A DNA stretch of 64,000 bases from Tetradesmus obliquus (taxonomy: Eukaryota > Chlorophyta > Chlorophyceae > Sphaeropleales > Scenedesmaceae), in contig CP126207.1 in NCBI GenBank assembly GCA_030272155.1, positions 186,001 to 250,000 on the forward strand, written 5' to 3'. The position numbers and the translations under genes were made by a program. Positions 44,708 to 63,976 of the stretch are shown here, piece after piece. Below the pieces are notes generated by a model. It saw only the letters and a list, made by a program, of their open reading frames with translations, did not search any database and was not told where the DNA came from. Positions within the stretch are counted from its first letter, which is position 1. Each line of letters opens with the position of its first letter.

Positions 44708-46746
44708 ATGCTGGACGGTAGTGTGCATGGCTGGCAGCAACACTGCGATGTTCCAGCGACTGGTGGCAAGGCTGCACAGCAGGTGTTCGAGATCTTGTGT
44801 GGAAGGAAAGCTGAGGGGAAGGAATCGTATGTGCTGTTTGTTGACACCTACAAAGCCTTTCCCACTGTCTGGCTTGACGGGTTGTTGTACAAACTCTGGG
44901 AGAAGGGTGTACGAGGAAAGATGTTGCGGGTGCTGTACAACTTATATCAGGGCGCTCGTCGTGTGGTTTCCCATGAAGGTTGCGTCACTGATAGCTTCTC
45001 ATGTGATCTTGGCTTGCATGAGGGTGATGTCATCTCCCCCACATTGTACCTGTTCTTCATTGATGACCTGCTGCGTGAGGTGCATGCAAAACACCCCGGC
45101 ATAACGTTACTGGGTCCATCTGACGAAGCTGCTGGCCAGGTTGTGGCTGCCATGCAGGCAGATGATTTTGTTGCTGTGTGTGGCTCTCTGTCTGAAGTTC
45201 AAGCAGTTGCTGCAACCGTGTATGGGTACAGTTGCAAGTGGCGCTTTAAGCTCAACAGTTCCAAGTCTGCTGTCATGCACATCTTGCCAGGTCGTCAGCG
45301 CAGCCAGCGTAGTCAGCTGGTTGATTCTGGCATTGTGTGGAATGGCGCTTCTGTGCCAGTCGTTTCAGAATATTGCTACCTTGGTTTGTGGTTCAACGAC
45401 GCATGCAATTGGAGTACGCATTTTGACAAAATGCTTGCCAAAGTGCAACGTGTGAAAGCTGGGCTGATGCCCGTATGGAGGAGCCGTCATATCAGTGTTG
45501 AAGTGAAGCGTATCGTACTGTTGACCTGCATTCGTCCAGTTGTGGAGTACGGCAGTGAAGTGTGGTTCCCGTCAACAGCTAGGCAGCTGCAGCAGATTGA
45601 TCAGGTGCAGACAGACATAATCAAGTGTGCAATGCGATGTGGCAAGGAGCGTCCGTGTTCCTCGGCTGTCTTGGCTGAATGGGGTGTCAAGCCTTTGCAT
45701 ATGTGGTTACATCAGCGAGCTATGGAGTGCTATTTCAGGATACAGCGCATGGATGGTGTTAGGCTGCCAAAGCTAGTGTTCTCCGCGGAGTGGAGGCGGT
45801 CGAGTGGAGCAATGGTAGTAACACCGTGAGCAGCAATGTGGGCATGGTCGACGCGCCTTACGGAAAATCCGGCCATGTAACACATGAACACGCATGACAG
45901 AACGAATCTCAACCGATCCCACGGGGCCCACGGGGGCCACGGGAGAGGGGGCTGAAGGGGCTCTGGGCACCTCTTGGTTTACAAGTTTTCAAAGTAAATT
46001 TCCCTAACATATGAAATGTCCGGACCGGACAGTCCGGTGCCCACATTGCTGCTCCGTGGCACAAGTATGTGCAGAGTCTATTGTGCAAGTATGGCGTGAA
46101 TGTAGAGACAGCGGCAGGGCGTGCAAGTTGCTGCAAGAGTCACATTTCAGGGCAGATTAAGAAGTTGCATGCAGATAGGATAATGTGTGAATCGCTGGAG
46201 CATTCCACTTTGTTGAGTTACATCACGCATGTGCACCCTAAACATGCTGATGCTATGACGTTTAAGCGGGTCAGGCCATTTTTGCGGTCTGGGGCGCCTA
46301 CACGTGGTGTTGAGTTGATGATGCGTGTGCGTTTGGGTTGTTTGGCTGTACATGAACACACCAGTCGTTATGGTGGCAGGCGAGCTGATGGTAATGCAGC
46401 ATGTCCGGCGTGTGGTGCAGGTGTGGAGTCATTGTCACATTTGTTGTTTGATTGTGCTGCGACGTCTGTGCAAAGAGATGAGATGTTTAACGATATTAGG
46501 GCTATGTCTGGTTGCGCTGCAAAATTGCGTAACTTGTTGTCTATCACAGATGCTGAGGTGAAGGTGAAGCGGTTTGTGTCGGATGATGCTTGGGGTTCTG
46601 TTAGGTTATTGGTGTCTAGGTTCATTGCTGATTTTCTTGAAAAGGCTTGGGGTGTGCGTAATGCTTGCAAACATGATGGTGTAGTGCTCCCTTCTGTTGC
46701 CGCTCCATTGGGGCGCGGGGCCGATGGCGTTGATGCTATGGCTTGA
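44708..46746 (+). pseudogene. LINE reverse transcriptase ORF split by a MITE
   Basis: The frame 44708-45829 ends in a stop created by the junction with the 225-bp insertion, and the second frame resumes from 46069. If the insertion and one copy of the 5-bp target duplication are discounted, the two frames are continuous with no other lesion, so the ORF was intact over this part when the insertion happened. It is non-functional now because it lacks its 5' half. Confidence 0.85.
45829..46053. mobile_element. MITE-like insertion, 225 bp, with 16-bp TIRs and 5-bp TSD
   Basis: The 16-bp terminal inverted repeats agcagcaatgtgggca (45829-45844) and tgcccacattgctgct (46038-46053) match exactly. The flanks carry the direct duplication CCGTG (45824-45828 and 46054-46058). 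The interior lacks coding capacity and includes a tccggac/gtccgg inverted word near the right end. The perfect TIRs and the undamaged host frame suggest a recent insertion. The family cannot be assigned from these ends alone. Confidence 0.88.
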
Positions 46747-46791
46747 TGGGTAACATGATGATGATGAGCAGGTGTTCGTCAATTTTGAAAG

Positions 46792-46796
46792 TTACA
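46792..46796 (-). terminator. Candidate TGTAA polyadenylation signal of BiP
   Basis: The first TGTAA I found on the minus strand past the BiP stop, about 635 nt downstream, which is within the usual range for algal 3' UTRs. It lies just past the LINE 3' end, so the LINE may sit at the BiP transcript end. Confidence 0.25.
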
Positions 46797-47430
46797 TTAT
46801 TGCGCACAAGCCGGCTCAAACAGCGTGCAACAGGCCAGGACCTGCCACCATGCCCAGTGGCAGCAGCAGTGCTTTCACAGCACTGCCAGATGATTGCACC
46901 ACAGATGCACGTCATGCCCAGACGCTACTGCTGCTGTGTTGCCACGGCGCACTGCGGCAATCCTGCACCAATCAATTTGAAACAAAAAAACACAGCGCCG
47001 GCCTATACCCCAGACGTAACAGAAGAGTAATTGCACCGAGTGGTCACCCCCTTTCTTCTCTCTCACACTTTCGCTTGGAACACGCAGCAGACTCCTTCCA
47101 GTACAGGAAAGGAGAGCAGGAGCAGCAACCATCACAGCCCGGCAATCAATTCCAGTGCTGCAAAAAAGGCTTGCGCTCCGGCACATGCACACGCACACAC
47201 TCACCGCAAAATGTGTTGCGGATGCACAAACCTGGCTGCTTCAACCCTCACGCCGCACACAGCAGCGCCGCAGGATTTGCAGCACTTCCCACTGCCACTG
47301 CAGCAGCAAGCACGCCCCAACAGCCACTGCCGCCGCAGGATCCAGCCGCAGCCCAGTCATCTCTAATATCCTAAACCCTGAGAGATCTACGGCTTGATCT
47401 AAACCCTTAGTCTCCAGGACTCTTCAGGGT

Positions 47431-54616
<7,186 letters not shown>

Positions 54617-54945
54617 GATATTTGCTTCTGTGAGATTGCTGCTGCTGGCTCCTTGCGGGCTGCTTCCTATGTGGGGTCGGTGCACACGGTGTCCAGCAAC
54701 GACGTGTTCCCACTACTCTTGATGGTAGACGAGGCGAGAACGAGCCCCTGTGAACAAGTCAAAGACTAAGTTCGACACTACCACTGTGAGGGGTGGTCAG
54801 GTGGGGGCCCGTGATTAGAGCCTGGCGGGCAGAACACTCTAGAGTAGCAGGGTTGAGCTTTTGGACACGGGACAGCGTGTCACCACACTCAGCTCGTATT
54901 TACACCACAACAGCTTGCAAAAGATTCCGAGGCAGGCAGCTAGCA

Positions 54946-54953
54946 GAAAATTC
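54946..54953. promoter_or_regulatory. Heat-shock-element-like core, BiP side
   Basis: GAAAATTC is a GAA-NN-TTC inverted pair, 330 bp upstream of the BiP start codon. Only two units are present, so it would be a weak HSF site on its own. Confidence 0.35.
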
Positions 54954-55207
54954 GCACAAGTACAAGTAGGGACACGGTCAAACTGCCTGAATCGCCCACA
55001 CTGGTGTGTCCGATTACCGATTCATCGGTAATAAGCAATCTGCTAATCTCGAATAAAATATGGGATTTATCTTTTTTCAAGGCGCTGATGTATGCCATCC
55101 AATTCACTGGTGAAACACTTGCTGGAGGTGGCACTCAATGCTTGCAACAAGTGAAACAGCAATGTCATCAGGCGCACTTGAAACATGGATACAAAAAGAA
55201 GCTATTT

Positions 55208-55215
55208 GACGTGCA
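55208..55215. promoter_or_regulatory. ACGT-core site, possible bZIP/UPR element
   Basis: TGACGTGC resembles the plant UPRE/bZIP core (TGACGT plus G). It lies between the two ER chaperone genes. One short match is suggestive only. Confidence 0.25.
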
Positions 55216-56279
55216 GCGGTGCGCTTCAATGTGCCTACGGCTGAGAGCTCAAGAAACAAACAATACTTGCTAGCCGTTTCAAGCCAAGTTGGACTCCCAG
55301 TGTGCTGCACTGCACTGGGGTTGTTCAGCATCCAGCATGCCTTCTCACATTATGACTGTGCTGCTATACCAGGCATTTGAAGTGTATGCGATAATAACAC
55401 ATCAGCTTAGCGCCTGCTGCGGTTTCTGGTAGTCACTACCAGCACGGTGGTGCCAGTGCATATGATATGTGTGCGTCAGCTGATCAGTCGTGACTGAGCG
55501 CCTAGGCCCCATGCGACACAGGCTGTGCACAGCTGGCAAATACGGCAGGTGCCAGCCAGCAAATCTCTGTCTACAGAGCTGCCCAGGGGGGCTGCGATTG
55601 CAGCAAAAATGACCATGGAATTGGAATGAACAATACAAACCCATTGCCGTTGAAAAATCATGCGTGCGCCTTTATTCTCTCCGTATCCCCATCTTACCCA
55701 CTCTACTATTACCCGTTTTGCTTAGCTGAAGCTCTGGACTTTCGCAGGTAATGGAATGTCATGTCCCTGCCCTCTTCACCAGCACACTTCACACCCTGTG
55801 CCTTTAAACAGCAATAAAACAACAACAAAAATATTGATATAATAAACGCATGCCAGAAAGGCCACTGATGCCTGCACAGCTAGATGTCCCTGGCACTGGT
55901 ACCTGGTAACTGGTAGCAATGCAGTGGTGTTGTGCAGCACAACTTGTGCTGCATGCCAGCAGTGCTACCAGCAGCCAGTGCAGCTGTGTAGCTGCAGCTG
56001 CTGCAGCGCACTGCAATGGGTGCAGCTACACATCTTTTCCTATAATAAGCTTCATTAATTGTGTGTAAACAAGCAATCGTACCACGTACTACCGCGGTAG
56101 ACACACCATCACAGAAGTTGCACATATTGACGCTGATGTCGTGCCTCTTTGACCAAGTACCACGCTTGCGCCAATTCCCCAAAATCATTGTAAGCTTTGT
56201 CAAGTTGTAGGAGCATGAGAGTGCCCCGTGTCATCCACAGCTGGCACATGGGACAGCGTGTTCCCTCAGGGGTGTCACT

Positions 56280-56287
56280 TTCTAGAA
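56280..56287. promoter_or_regulatory. Heat-shock-element-like core, GRP94 side
   Basis: TTCTAGAA, a perfect TTC-NN-GAA pair, lies 174 bp upstream of the GRP94 start codon, a typical HSE distance. Confidence 0.4.
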
Positions 56288-56461
56288 GAGCGACGACTGT
56301 TGACCACATTACAAGCAGCGGGCTGCCGCGATCTTCCCACTGTAGCTCGATCGAAGAGTTTGTCTATCAGAGGAAGGTTCTGCTCCTGCAAAGCAGAAGA
56401 CAGCAGGAGCTCATCTTCGGTTGCAGAGCAGTAGCAGCTGGGTGGGGCCCGCAGCACCGCA

Positions 56462-58672
56462 ATGAAGCGCACAGCAATCCTGCTGCTTGCAGGACTGTGC
56501 CTCGCATGCCTTGCAGCAGGTGAGGAAGAGACCCGGGCGAGTGCTGGGCGCCATCGTGTCCTGCTTGTGTCGCAGCACCGGCACAGCCGTTGCTGTGCCA
56601 GGCACGACCTTCAATTGCGCATACAGTATAACTATGTTTCAATTGCTGGTGGTTAGGATCCTCAACACGCCATCGGCTCCGGGACTACTTGCTGCTTCTG
56701 GTGTAGCTTGGTGGTTGGTGCCTGCAGCAGCCTCCCGCGTGATTGATTTCACGCAGCCCCGCCACTGATACTTACCTTATCGCATCTCTATGCGTCCTGC
56801 AGGCATTGCTGCTGCTGACGAGGCTGCAGCTGACATGACAGGCAGCCCCAAAGTCAATGAGGACATGGCAGGCAGCAGCGGCACTGATGCAGCAGCAGCT
56901 GAGCGGTGAGGCACTGCACAAATCAAATTGATAGATTTTTGACTTGCTGTGCATCTGGTATCTGCTGGTGCATCAGCAGCAACAGTGCATGCTGCTCTTG
57001 ATCAAGACAGCAGTAGCAGTGTTTGTGGTGTGCTCTGCTGTTTTCAACATGTGTGGCAGGCAACTACAGCTGAGCACCACAACATACAGCAGCAGCAGCG
57101 TAAACGGCAGTCCCATCATCACCACCATCAGCCCATGATTTGATTTGTGCAGGCTTGTGGGCTTAGATTCTATCCACACCTGCTAGCAGCTGTGCACATC
57201 TTGTGGTGTGTCCCACAGCACTCCTGCAGCTGTCCTGCAAGCAACACGACCATGTAGCACCATCAATCAACCATAGTTTCTAAACCCGCGATATTGCTTC
57301 ATATGTTTTCTTACACCCGTCCACACAAACACCATGCAACACATGCATGCACCTGTGCACTGTGCGCGGCATCGCCTGCTGGTGAACTCAACCACCCACA
57401 CGCCTCCCCGCCTGCCGCTGCTGCAATCCTATTACCGCAAACTTCACACCGGGAACTCCAACCTACACGCTGTGAATTTCACAGCGAGACCATGGGCAAG
57501 ATGTCCTCGCCAGGCTTCCAGCGCAAGATCAGGGACGGCGCCAAGAAGTTCGAGTTCCAGGCTGAGGTGGGTTTGAAAACGGATATCGCATGTCCCAAGC
57601 AACAGCAGCAAAAGCGTGCTGTTGCTCTGTATCATGTGTCAGCCCAGCTGTCTCTGGATGTGAGCTGTGTGGAGTAAGCTCCGACAAAGGTTCACCCACA
57701 GCAGCAGCAGCAGTGTGCTAGTGATGGGTGCCGCAGCTGTGCTGCAAGTTGCTGGTTACACAGCAAGTTGAGCAATGTTTTCGCTGTGTGTGTGACACAC
57801 CATGGTGCAAACCCTAAACCATGTGTTACGTTCATTGTGTTTGATCCGCAGGTCAACCGGCTGATGGACATCCTGATGCACACAGCCTGTACTCGCACAT
57901 GGACATCTTCCTGCGTGAGCTCACACTCAACCCCACATCTCAACTCTTTGAAACCCTAAAACCTGTGTTGTTCCATCTCTTAAACCACAGGTCAACCGGC
58001 TGATGGACATCCTGATCCACAGCCTGTACAGCCACAAGGACATCTTCCTGCGTGAGCTCATCTCCAACGCCAGTGATGCGCTTGACAAGATCCGATTCCT
58101 TTCTTTGACCGGTGAGTGAATGCGGCTGTTTTTTCGGCACTCTGCTGGCTGCTGCCTGTCTGCTGCTGCTGCTGCTGCTGCCTGTGTTCCTACTAAGCTT
58201 GACTGCAGACAAAACCTGCACAGCAATTAGCCATTACACGGCGTTCAGATTTGGTTGGGCATTCTAAATCTTGCGCGAGCTCATCTCCCACGCCAGCGAC
58301 GCCCTTGACAAGATCCGCTTCCTCAGCCTCACAGGTGAGCAAAAGGGCCCTTTGTTGCAGCATGCTGCCTGCTGCTGCATATCATCTGCGCGAGCTAGGT
58401 TTTATTGCCAGTGACGCGCTGGACAAGATCCGTTTCCTCAGCCTCACAGGTGGGCAAAAGGGGCCGTTTGTTCTGCCTGCTGCTGCATATTTTCTGCGCG
58501 AGCTCATTTCTAATGCCAGCGACGCGCTGCACAAGATCCGCTTCCTTTCTTTGACTGGTGAGCAGCAGTGATGCTTACGTGCTCCGCGCACAATCATCAG
58601 CGTGGCAGGCTGCCTTCCTGTGGAGGTTGACGTTGAGACCACTTTCTTCCTGTGTTGCGAGCTGCTGCTGCC

Positions 58673-58703
<31 letters not shown>

Positions 58704-61700
58704 CAGACAACTAAGATCTTGGCAAGGGCAGCACCGCCGTACTGTACATTCGCACTTCATGACTAACGTGTCCTCTGTCTGACTGTGTTTGCGCGCTGCT
58801 GCTGCTGCTGCTGCTGCAGACAAGTCTGTTCTTGGCGAGGGCAGCACTGCCGTGATGGACATCCGCATTTGGGCCGACAAGGCCAGCAGGCAGCTGTTCA
58901 TCCGTGACAGGGGCATTGGCATGACACAGGTAACCAGGTCAAAACCCAGCAAACTTACTTTAGTGTAGCGGTGTGGTTCACTTTCTAGCACCTGGGCCGA
59001 CCAGGCCAGCCGGCAGCTGTTCATCCGTGACAGAGGCATTGGCATGACACAGGTACGCGGGTCAAACCCCGGGGCAAACTGCTTGGGATGCAGCGGGACA
59101 TTGGTGTTTTTTGCATTTGGCTGACAAGACCTCGCTACTTGTAAACCTGCTGCTGTTCATTGCTCACACTTGCAGGAGGAGCTGGTGAAGAACCTGGGCA
59201 CGATTGCCAAGTCCGGCACAGGCGCCTCTTTGGAGCAGATGCAGAACGGGTGCACCCTCACTCACAAAAACAGCAAAATCACCTCAAACTAACCCCACAA
59301 CTATGAATTGCTGCTGTTCTTTGCACCCCTCTTTGCACCCAAACCCTGCAGGAGGATCTGGTCAAGAACCTTGGAACCATCGCCAAGTCCGGCACCAGCG
59401 CTTTCCTGGAGCAGATGCAGAAGGGCGGCGACATGAACCTCATCGGGCAGTTTGGAGTGGGCTTCTACTCGGTGTATCTCGTCGCAGATTGGGTGGAAGT
59501 TGTGAGCAAGGCGCCCGGCGGCAAGCAGTGAGTATCATGCTGCTTGCAGTTCTGCTTCGTGTTTAATTTCCTTGTGTGTCACTTATTTTGTTCTGTTAAA
59601 ACATCAAGCTTGGCTCCTGGAGCAGATGCAGAAGGGCGGCGACATGAACCTGATCGGGCAGTTTGGCGTGGGCTTCTACTCCGTCTATCTCGTCGCAGAT
59701 TGGGTGGAAGTTGTGAGCAAGGCGCCCGGCGGCAGGCAGTGAGTATCATGCTGCTTGCAGTTCTGTTTCGTGTTCAAGTTAACTTGTTTCTTGCGTTTTT
59801 TGTTCTGTCAAACACCAAGCTTGGTTCCTTGGGTAGATGCAGAAGGGCGGCGACATGAACCTGATGGGCCAGTTTGGAGTGGGCTTCTACTCGGTGTACC
59901 TTGTTGCAGATTGGGTGGAGGTGGTCTCCAAGGCGCCCGGCGGCAAACAGTGAATGCGCCTTTTTTTCACGGCTGTTTTCTGAGGTTGTCTTTGAATATC
60001 AGCAGGCATTTCTGCGAAAACAAAATGGACAAAGTTGATGAGGAAACACATTGGGCAGTTTGATGTGGGCTTCTATGCCGTTTATCTCATCGCAGATTGG
60101 GTGGAGGTGGTCTCCAAGGCGCCCGGCGGCAAGCAGTGAGTGCGCTTTTCCTCTCAAATGGTTGTTCTTTGGTTATCGTCAAGTGGGATCCACATGGTTT
60201 TCCAGTGCAAGACACGACCTAGGCGACATGGACCTCATCGGGCAGTTTGGCGTGGGCTTCTACTCGGTGTATCTTATTGTAGATTGGGTGGAGGTGGTCT
60301 CCAAGGCGCCCGGCGGCAAGCAGTGAGTGCGCCTTTTCTTCGTGGCTTTTCAAAGGTCTTGTGTTAGGATATCAGCAGGCTTTTCAAAGGTCTTGTGTTA
60401 GGATATCAGCAGGCTTTTCTGCGCAAAACATGGACAAAATCTGGCAAGATTGCTGGAAAACCAGATCATACCTCACTACAGCGTGTGCAGTTTGGTTCAG
60501 CGGCTTCTACTCCGTGTACCTAAGGGCTCGCGGTAGCTGCTAAACCCTACTGCATGTTTACTCTCTGCTCCTAAACCCTGCAGGTACATCTGGGCCTCAG
60601 GCGCCGATGGCCAGTTCACTGTGTCCGAGGATGAGGGAGAGAATGAGGACCTTGGCCGCGGCACGCTGATCAAGATCCACCTGAAGGAGGGCGAGGAGGT
60701 GCGAATTGTTATGTTTGTGTTATTAACATGCTGCACAACATGTTGTTTCATCAGTGTGTCGATTGATGTGTCTGAGGACGAGGGAGAGAATGAGGACCTT
60801 GGCCGAAGCACGCTGATCAAGATCCACCTGAAGGAGGGCGAGGAGTTGGGGAGGGCCTTGTTACTTTTGTGTTATTTTGCCACTTTTTCGAAGCAGCAGC
60901 TCGACGTGTCAGCTGCTGAGAAGTGTAGTCGCTGCGTTACAGGTGTCAGCAGCTCATGGCAGATGCCTCCTCTGCAGCATGCTGCTCAACAGCTGCTCAA
61001 CAGCTGCATGTCGGCTCTTGCCTTTTCTGCCCCTTGACAACCTCCAATCCAGCCAACATTGACCGCTGTGCCCGCTGCCCGGCTGTTGCTGTCCTGCAAC
61101 GCTCCACTGCCAAATGTAACAATGTTATAACAACAGGAGTACGCTGACGAGGCCCGCCTGAAGGCACTGGTGACCAAGTACAGCGAGTTCATCAACTTCC
61201 CCATCTACCTGCAGGTGAGGCTTTGGGTTTCAATCTTAAAGTTAGATGCTCTTTGAACCTGAGGGTTCATGGAGGCTTTATAGTGGGTGTTGGGGTATAC
61301 CAGCAGCATTGGCAGCAGCAGCTGATGATGGAGTACAGCAAGTTGTGGCAGCAGCAGCAGCAGCAATGGCAGCAGCAGCAACAGCAGCAATGGCTGCAGC
61401 AGCAACAGCAGCTGGTGATGAAGCACACCTCGTTCATCGTCTTCCCCATCGAGTGGCAGGGCTTTGTGAAGGTTGCGGGTATGGGGATCTTTCGCCAACG
61501 CCGCTACTGTGGAGGGGGAGGCTGCAGCTAGAGTGACATATTGCTAAAACATGTTTTTTCAGCCTGCTGTGTAGACCCTTGCTAAACCGCAGGCCACCAC
61601 TGAGAAGGAGGTGCCAGTGGAGGAGAAGGCTGCTGACGGGGATCATGTGCTAAACCCTGTGTTTCTGCCTGCTGTGTAAACCCTGTCATGCAATGTGCTG

Positions 61701-63976
61701 AACCCCAGGCCACCACTGAGAAGGAGGTGCCAGTGGAGGCGGACGAGAAGAGTGAGAAGGAGAGTGAGGAGGCTGAGAAAGAGAGTGAGAAGGAGGAGGA
61801 TGAGGAGAGTGAGAAGGATGAGAAGGAGGGTGAGTCACGCAGAAAAGGAGTGAGGCAGGCTGACACGGCTCTATGAGGGGGTTTGCAAAATGTGTGCAGC
61901 AGCACCAGCAGCAGCAGCACTAGTGGCACTAGTGGCAGCAGCAGATGGTTTTGAACAGCTTTGGCTGCTTCTGGGCTATGGACTGCAGTGCAGGCACTCA
62001 CTTCCAACCGTCTGCTGCTGCTGCTGCTGCTGCAGCTGTCACGTAATATGTTACATAACAGTTGACGAGGGTGATGTTGTGGATGAGGAGGACGGGGAGG
62101 AGGAGGACGTGTCGGAGAAGAAGCCAGTCCAGGCACTAAGTACAACCTGTGTGCTGCTGCTGCTGCTGTCACATAACATGTTACATAACAGATGATGAGG
62201 GTGATGTGGTTGATGAGGAGGACGAGGAGGAGGAGGCGAAGAAGCCCAAGACGGTCAAGCAGAACGTGACCGAGTGGGAGCACCTCAACGACAACAAGGT
62301 GTGTTACATCGCATGTTATAACACATCTTATAACACATGCTACGTTTGCAGCAGGGTCTGCCCCATGCTATGGTGGCGCAATGCCACGTAGGTGTTGGCG
62401 GACCAGAGCAGTTGGCAACCGGTGCATCAATTACGTGTGTTGCTTGCAGACTTGTGACTTGAAACAAGCTGCTGCTTTTGCTGCTGAATCCTATATATAA
62501 AAAGAATAAGGTGACCCCTTGGTGGGGACGTGCCAGGCAGCTGCAAGCCGCAGGCACCCCATCAATGTGTTGAAGTAAATTAGGAAAGGTGTTTGCGGAA
62601 GCTTGAGGGCAAGTGGCTGCCCCTGTTCGGAGAAAAGGCCGCAGTAGACCCTTTCATGGGCTTTTGCTTGCAAATGGTGCGATGAAATCATGGTGCCTCA
62701 CAGCTCAAACAGTTTGTTTTGCTTTGATCTAATTTCTCAGCGAGCTTCGGCTGCATCAGGGTCTGCGTGAGGATGTGGACAAAAGTGAGAACGTGCAAGT
62801 GTGAGGGCGAGCAAAAGACGGACGGGGTTCCGAGAAGTTATTGATGTGATTAAGTATAAAAAAAATTAGCTTGAAGACGACCCTGATGCAGCTCCATCGG
62901 CCAGAGACGGTCACCATCTGTTGCTGCTTTCGAATATATGTTACGCACAGTAGTATGCCCTTGGGGCCGTGGCATCATGCCACGGGGTTGTGCTAGTAAT
63001 GACATAACATAACAACAAAGTGTTTTATTCGATGCACCGCAGGCAATCTGGCTGCGCAAGGCCAAGGACATCAGTGAGGAGGAGTATAACAAGTTCTACA
63101 AGGCCGTCAGCAAGGTGGGGTTTAACAGGGCTTCAGGGTTTTGATCTATGCTGCCTGTAGGGTTTAGTGGGGGTTTGATTGCGCGTGCAGCACCAACAGG
63201 ATCAGCGTTCTTGTTCATGGTTCATGTTTGGCAGCTTGCTGCATCACACAGCTTTCAATCAAGCACAGCATGCACCGCCAATGCGCCAAAAACCTCACTG
63301 CCCTCCTGGAGCCTTGCCTCAACCCTTACTTACCTTCTAAACCCTGCCGTATCAAACCCTAAACCCTGCAGGACTACGATGATGCGCTGAACCGCATCCA
63401 CTTCAACGCCGAGGGTGATGTGGAGTTCAAGGCGCTGCTGTTCATCCCCAAGCGCGCCCCCTGGGACTTCTACGACAACATTCAGGTGTTTTTTAGCATG
63501 AAGATTGGGCTTGGGGTTTTGGGTTTGAACCGGCATTCAGTTGATATACCTCACGTGGTTTAGGGTCTCTGCAACTTGGGTTTCTGGTTTTGGGGTGACG
63601 TGGTGCTGCTGTTCATCCCCAAGCGCACCCCCTGGGACTTCTACGACAACATCCAGGTGTGGTTTAGCATGAGCGGTGGATGCAGGGTTTAGGGTTTCTG
63701 GTGCTGGTGTGTGTTTTGAAAAGACTTTGCATGGTTTAGGGTCCCAGCACTTGTTAGGTCAGGGATGACGTGGAGTTGAAAGGCGGTGCTGTTCATCCTC
63801 AGCAGAACAACCCTGTGCACACCCTTGAAATCCGTGATCTGCCAACTTCAGTTGAACCTGCAGCAAACATCTAAACATGTGCCTGTTGTCATGCTGTTTC
63901 AAATCCTTTGCAGCGCGCCAAGCCCAAGGCGACCCCCGGCGGCACCGCCAGTGCCGGCCTTCGCCCCTCTGCATAA
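56462..63976 (+). CDS. HSP90B: GRP94-type ER HSP90, apparently C-terminally truncated
   Basis: ER-lumenal HSP90. Exons 56462-56519, 56803-56905, 57485-57566, 57991-58111, 58820-58929, 59352-59527, 60584-60698, 61137-61214, 61709-61829, 62192-62298, 63043-63114 and 63372-63485 join in phase (419 codons). A signal peptide ([17 protein letters not shown]) is followed by an acidic Ala-rich leader. ATPase-domain motifs are present: [35 protein letters not shown] and [16 protein letters not shown]. Exons 9-10 form the Glu/Lys charged linker; then come [21 protein letters not shown] and [13 protein letters not shown] of the middle domain. The ER type is favoured by the signal peptide and by EVLGEG-like spacing. 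A possible exon 63914-63976 encodes only [20 protein letters not shown] and a stop. That would give 439 aa without most of the middle and dimerisation domains; alternatively the true continuation lies beyond 64000. Confidence 0.88.
57852..63800 (+). repeat. Exon echoes in GRP94 introns
   Basis: The exon-4 start recurs, frameshifted, at about 57852-57920, and its end with donor at about 58272-58337, 58388-58452 and 58495-58560. The exon-5 start recurs at about 58705-58760 and its end at about 58990-59053. The exon-6 start recurs at about 59176-59250, and its end ([14 protein letters not shown]...APGGKQ with donor) at about 59618-59742, 59834-59951, 60050-60139 and 60228-60326, with a scrap near 60500. 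The exon-7 end recurs at about 60769-60845, the exon-8 end near 61424-61460, the exon-9 start at about 61594-61640, and the exon-10 start at about 62061-62130. Exon-12 pieces recur at about 63599-63657 and 63768-63800. Confidence 0.9.

Larger units (their letters stand above)
44708..46749 (+). mobile_element. LINE (non-LTR retrotransposon), 5'-truncated
   Basis: The 3' part of a LINE pol ORF. Reverse transcriptase motifs in order: FVDTYKAFPTVW (motif A), LHEGDVISPTLYLFFIDDL (B), QADDFVAV (C, Gln for the usual Tyr/Phe), WRFKLNSSKSAVM (D) and YLGLWFND (E). After the insertion come a helical segment and a zf-RVT zinc motif, CPACGAGVESLSHLLFDC, then a stop at 46746. The endonuclease domain and RT fingers are absent, as in 5'-truncated LINE copies. 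Motif A has KAFP where KAFD is usual. No poly(A) tail was seen; gatgatgatgagc follows the stop. Confidence 0.88.
54617..56461. promoter_or_regulatory. Divergent BiP / GRP94 intergenic region
   Basis: The 1845 bp between the two start codons should hold both promoters and 5' leaders. It is more AT-rich than most of the window in 54.9-55.15 and 55.6-55.9 kb. It contains two heat-shock-element-like cores and one ACGT-core site, listed separately. I found no CCAAT-N9-CCACG (ERSE). A minus-strand frame at 56109-56309 with a CPMC motif and a neighbouring frame near 56345-56434 look somewhat protein-like, but they form no defensible gene. Confidence 0.6.

Noticed and set aside
46772-47374. 200-codon plus-strand frame downstream of the LINE
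   Set aside because: No domain, biased composition, and it lies antisense to the likely BiP 3' UTR.
56109-56309. Minus-strand frame with a CPMC motif upstream of GRP94
   Set aside because: Only one Cys pair and no RING spacing; no splice-consistent partner exons, and it overlaps the GRP94 leader region.
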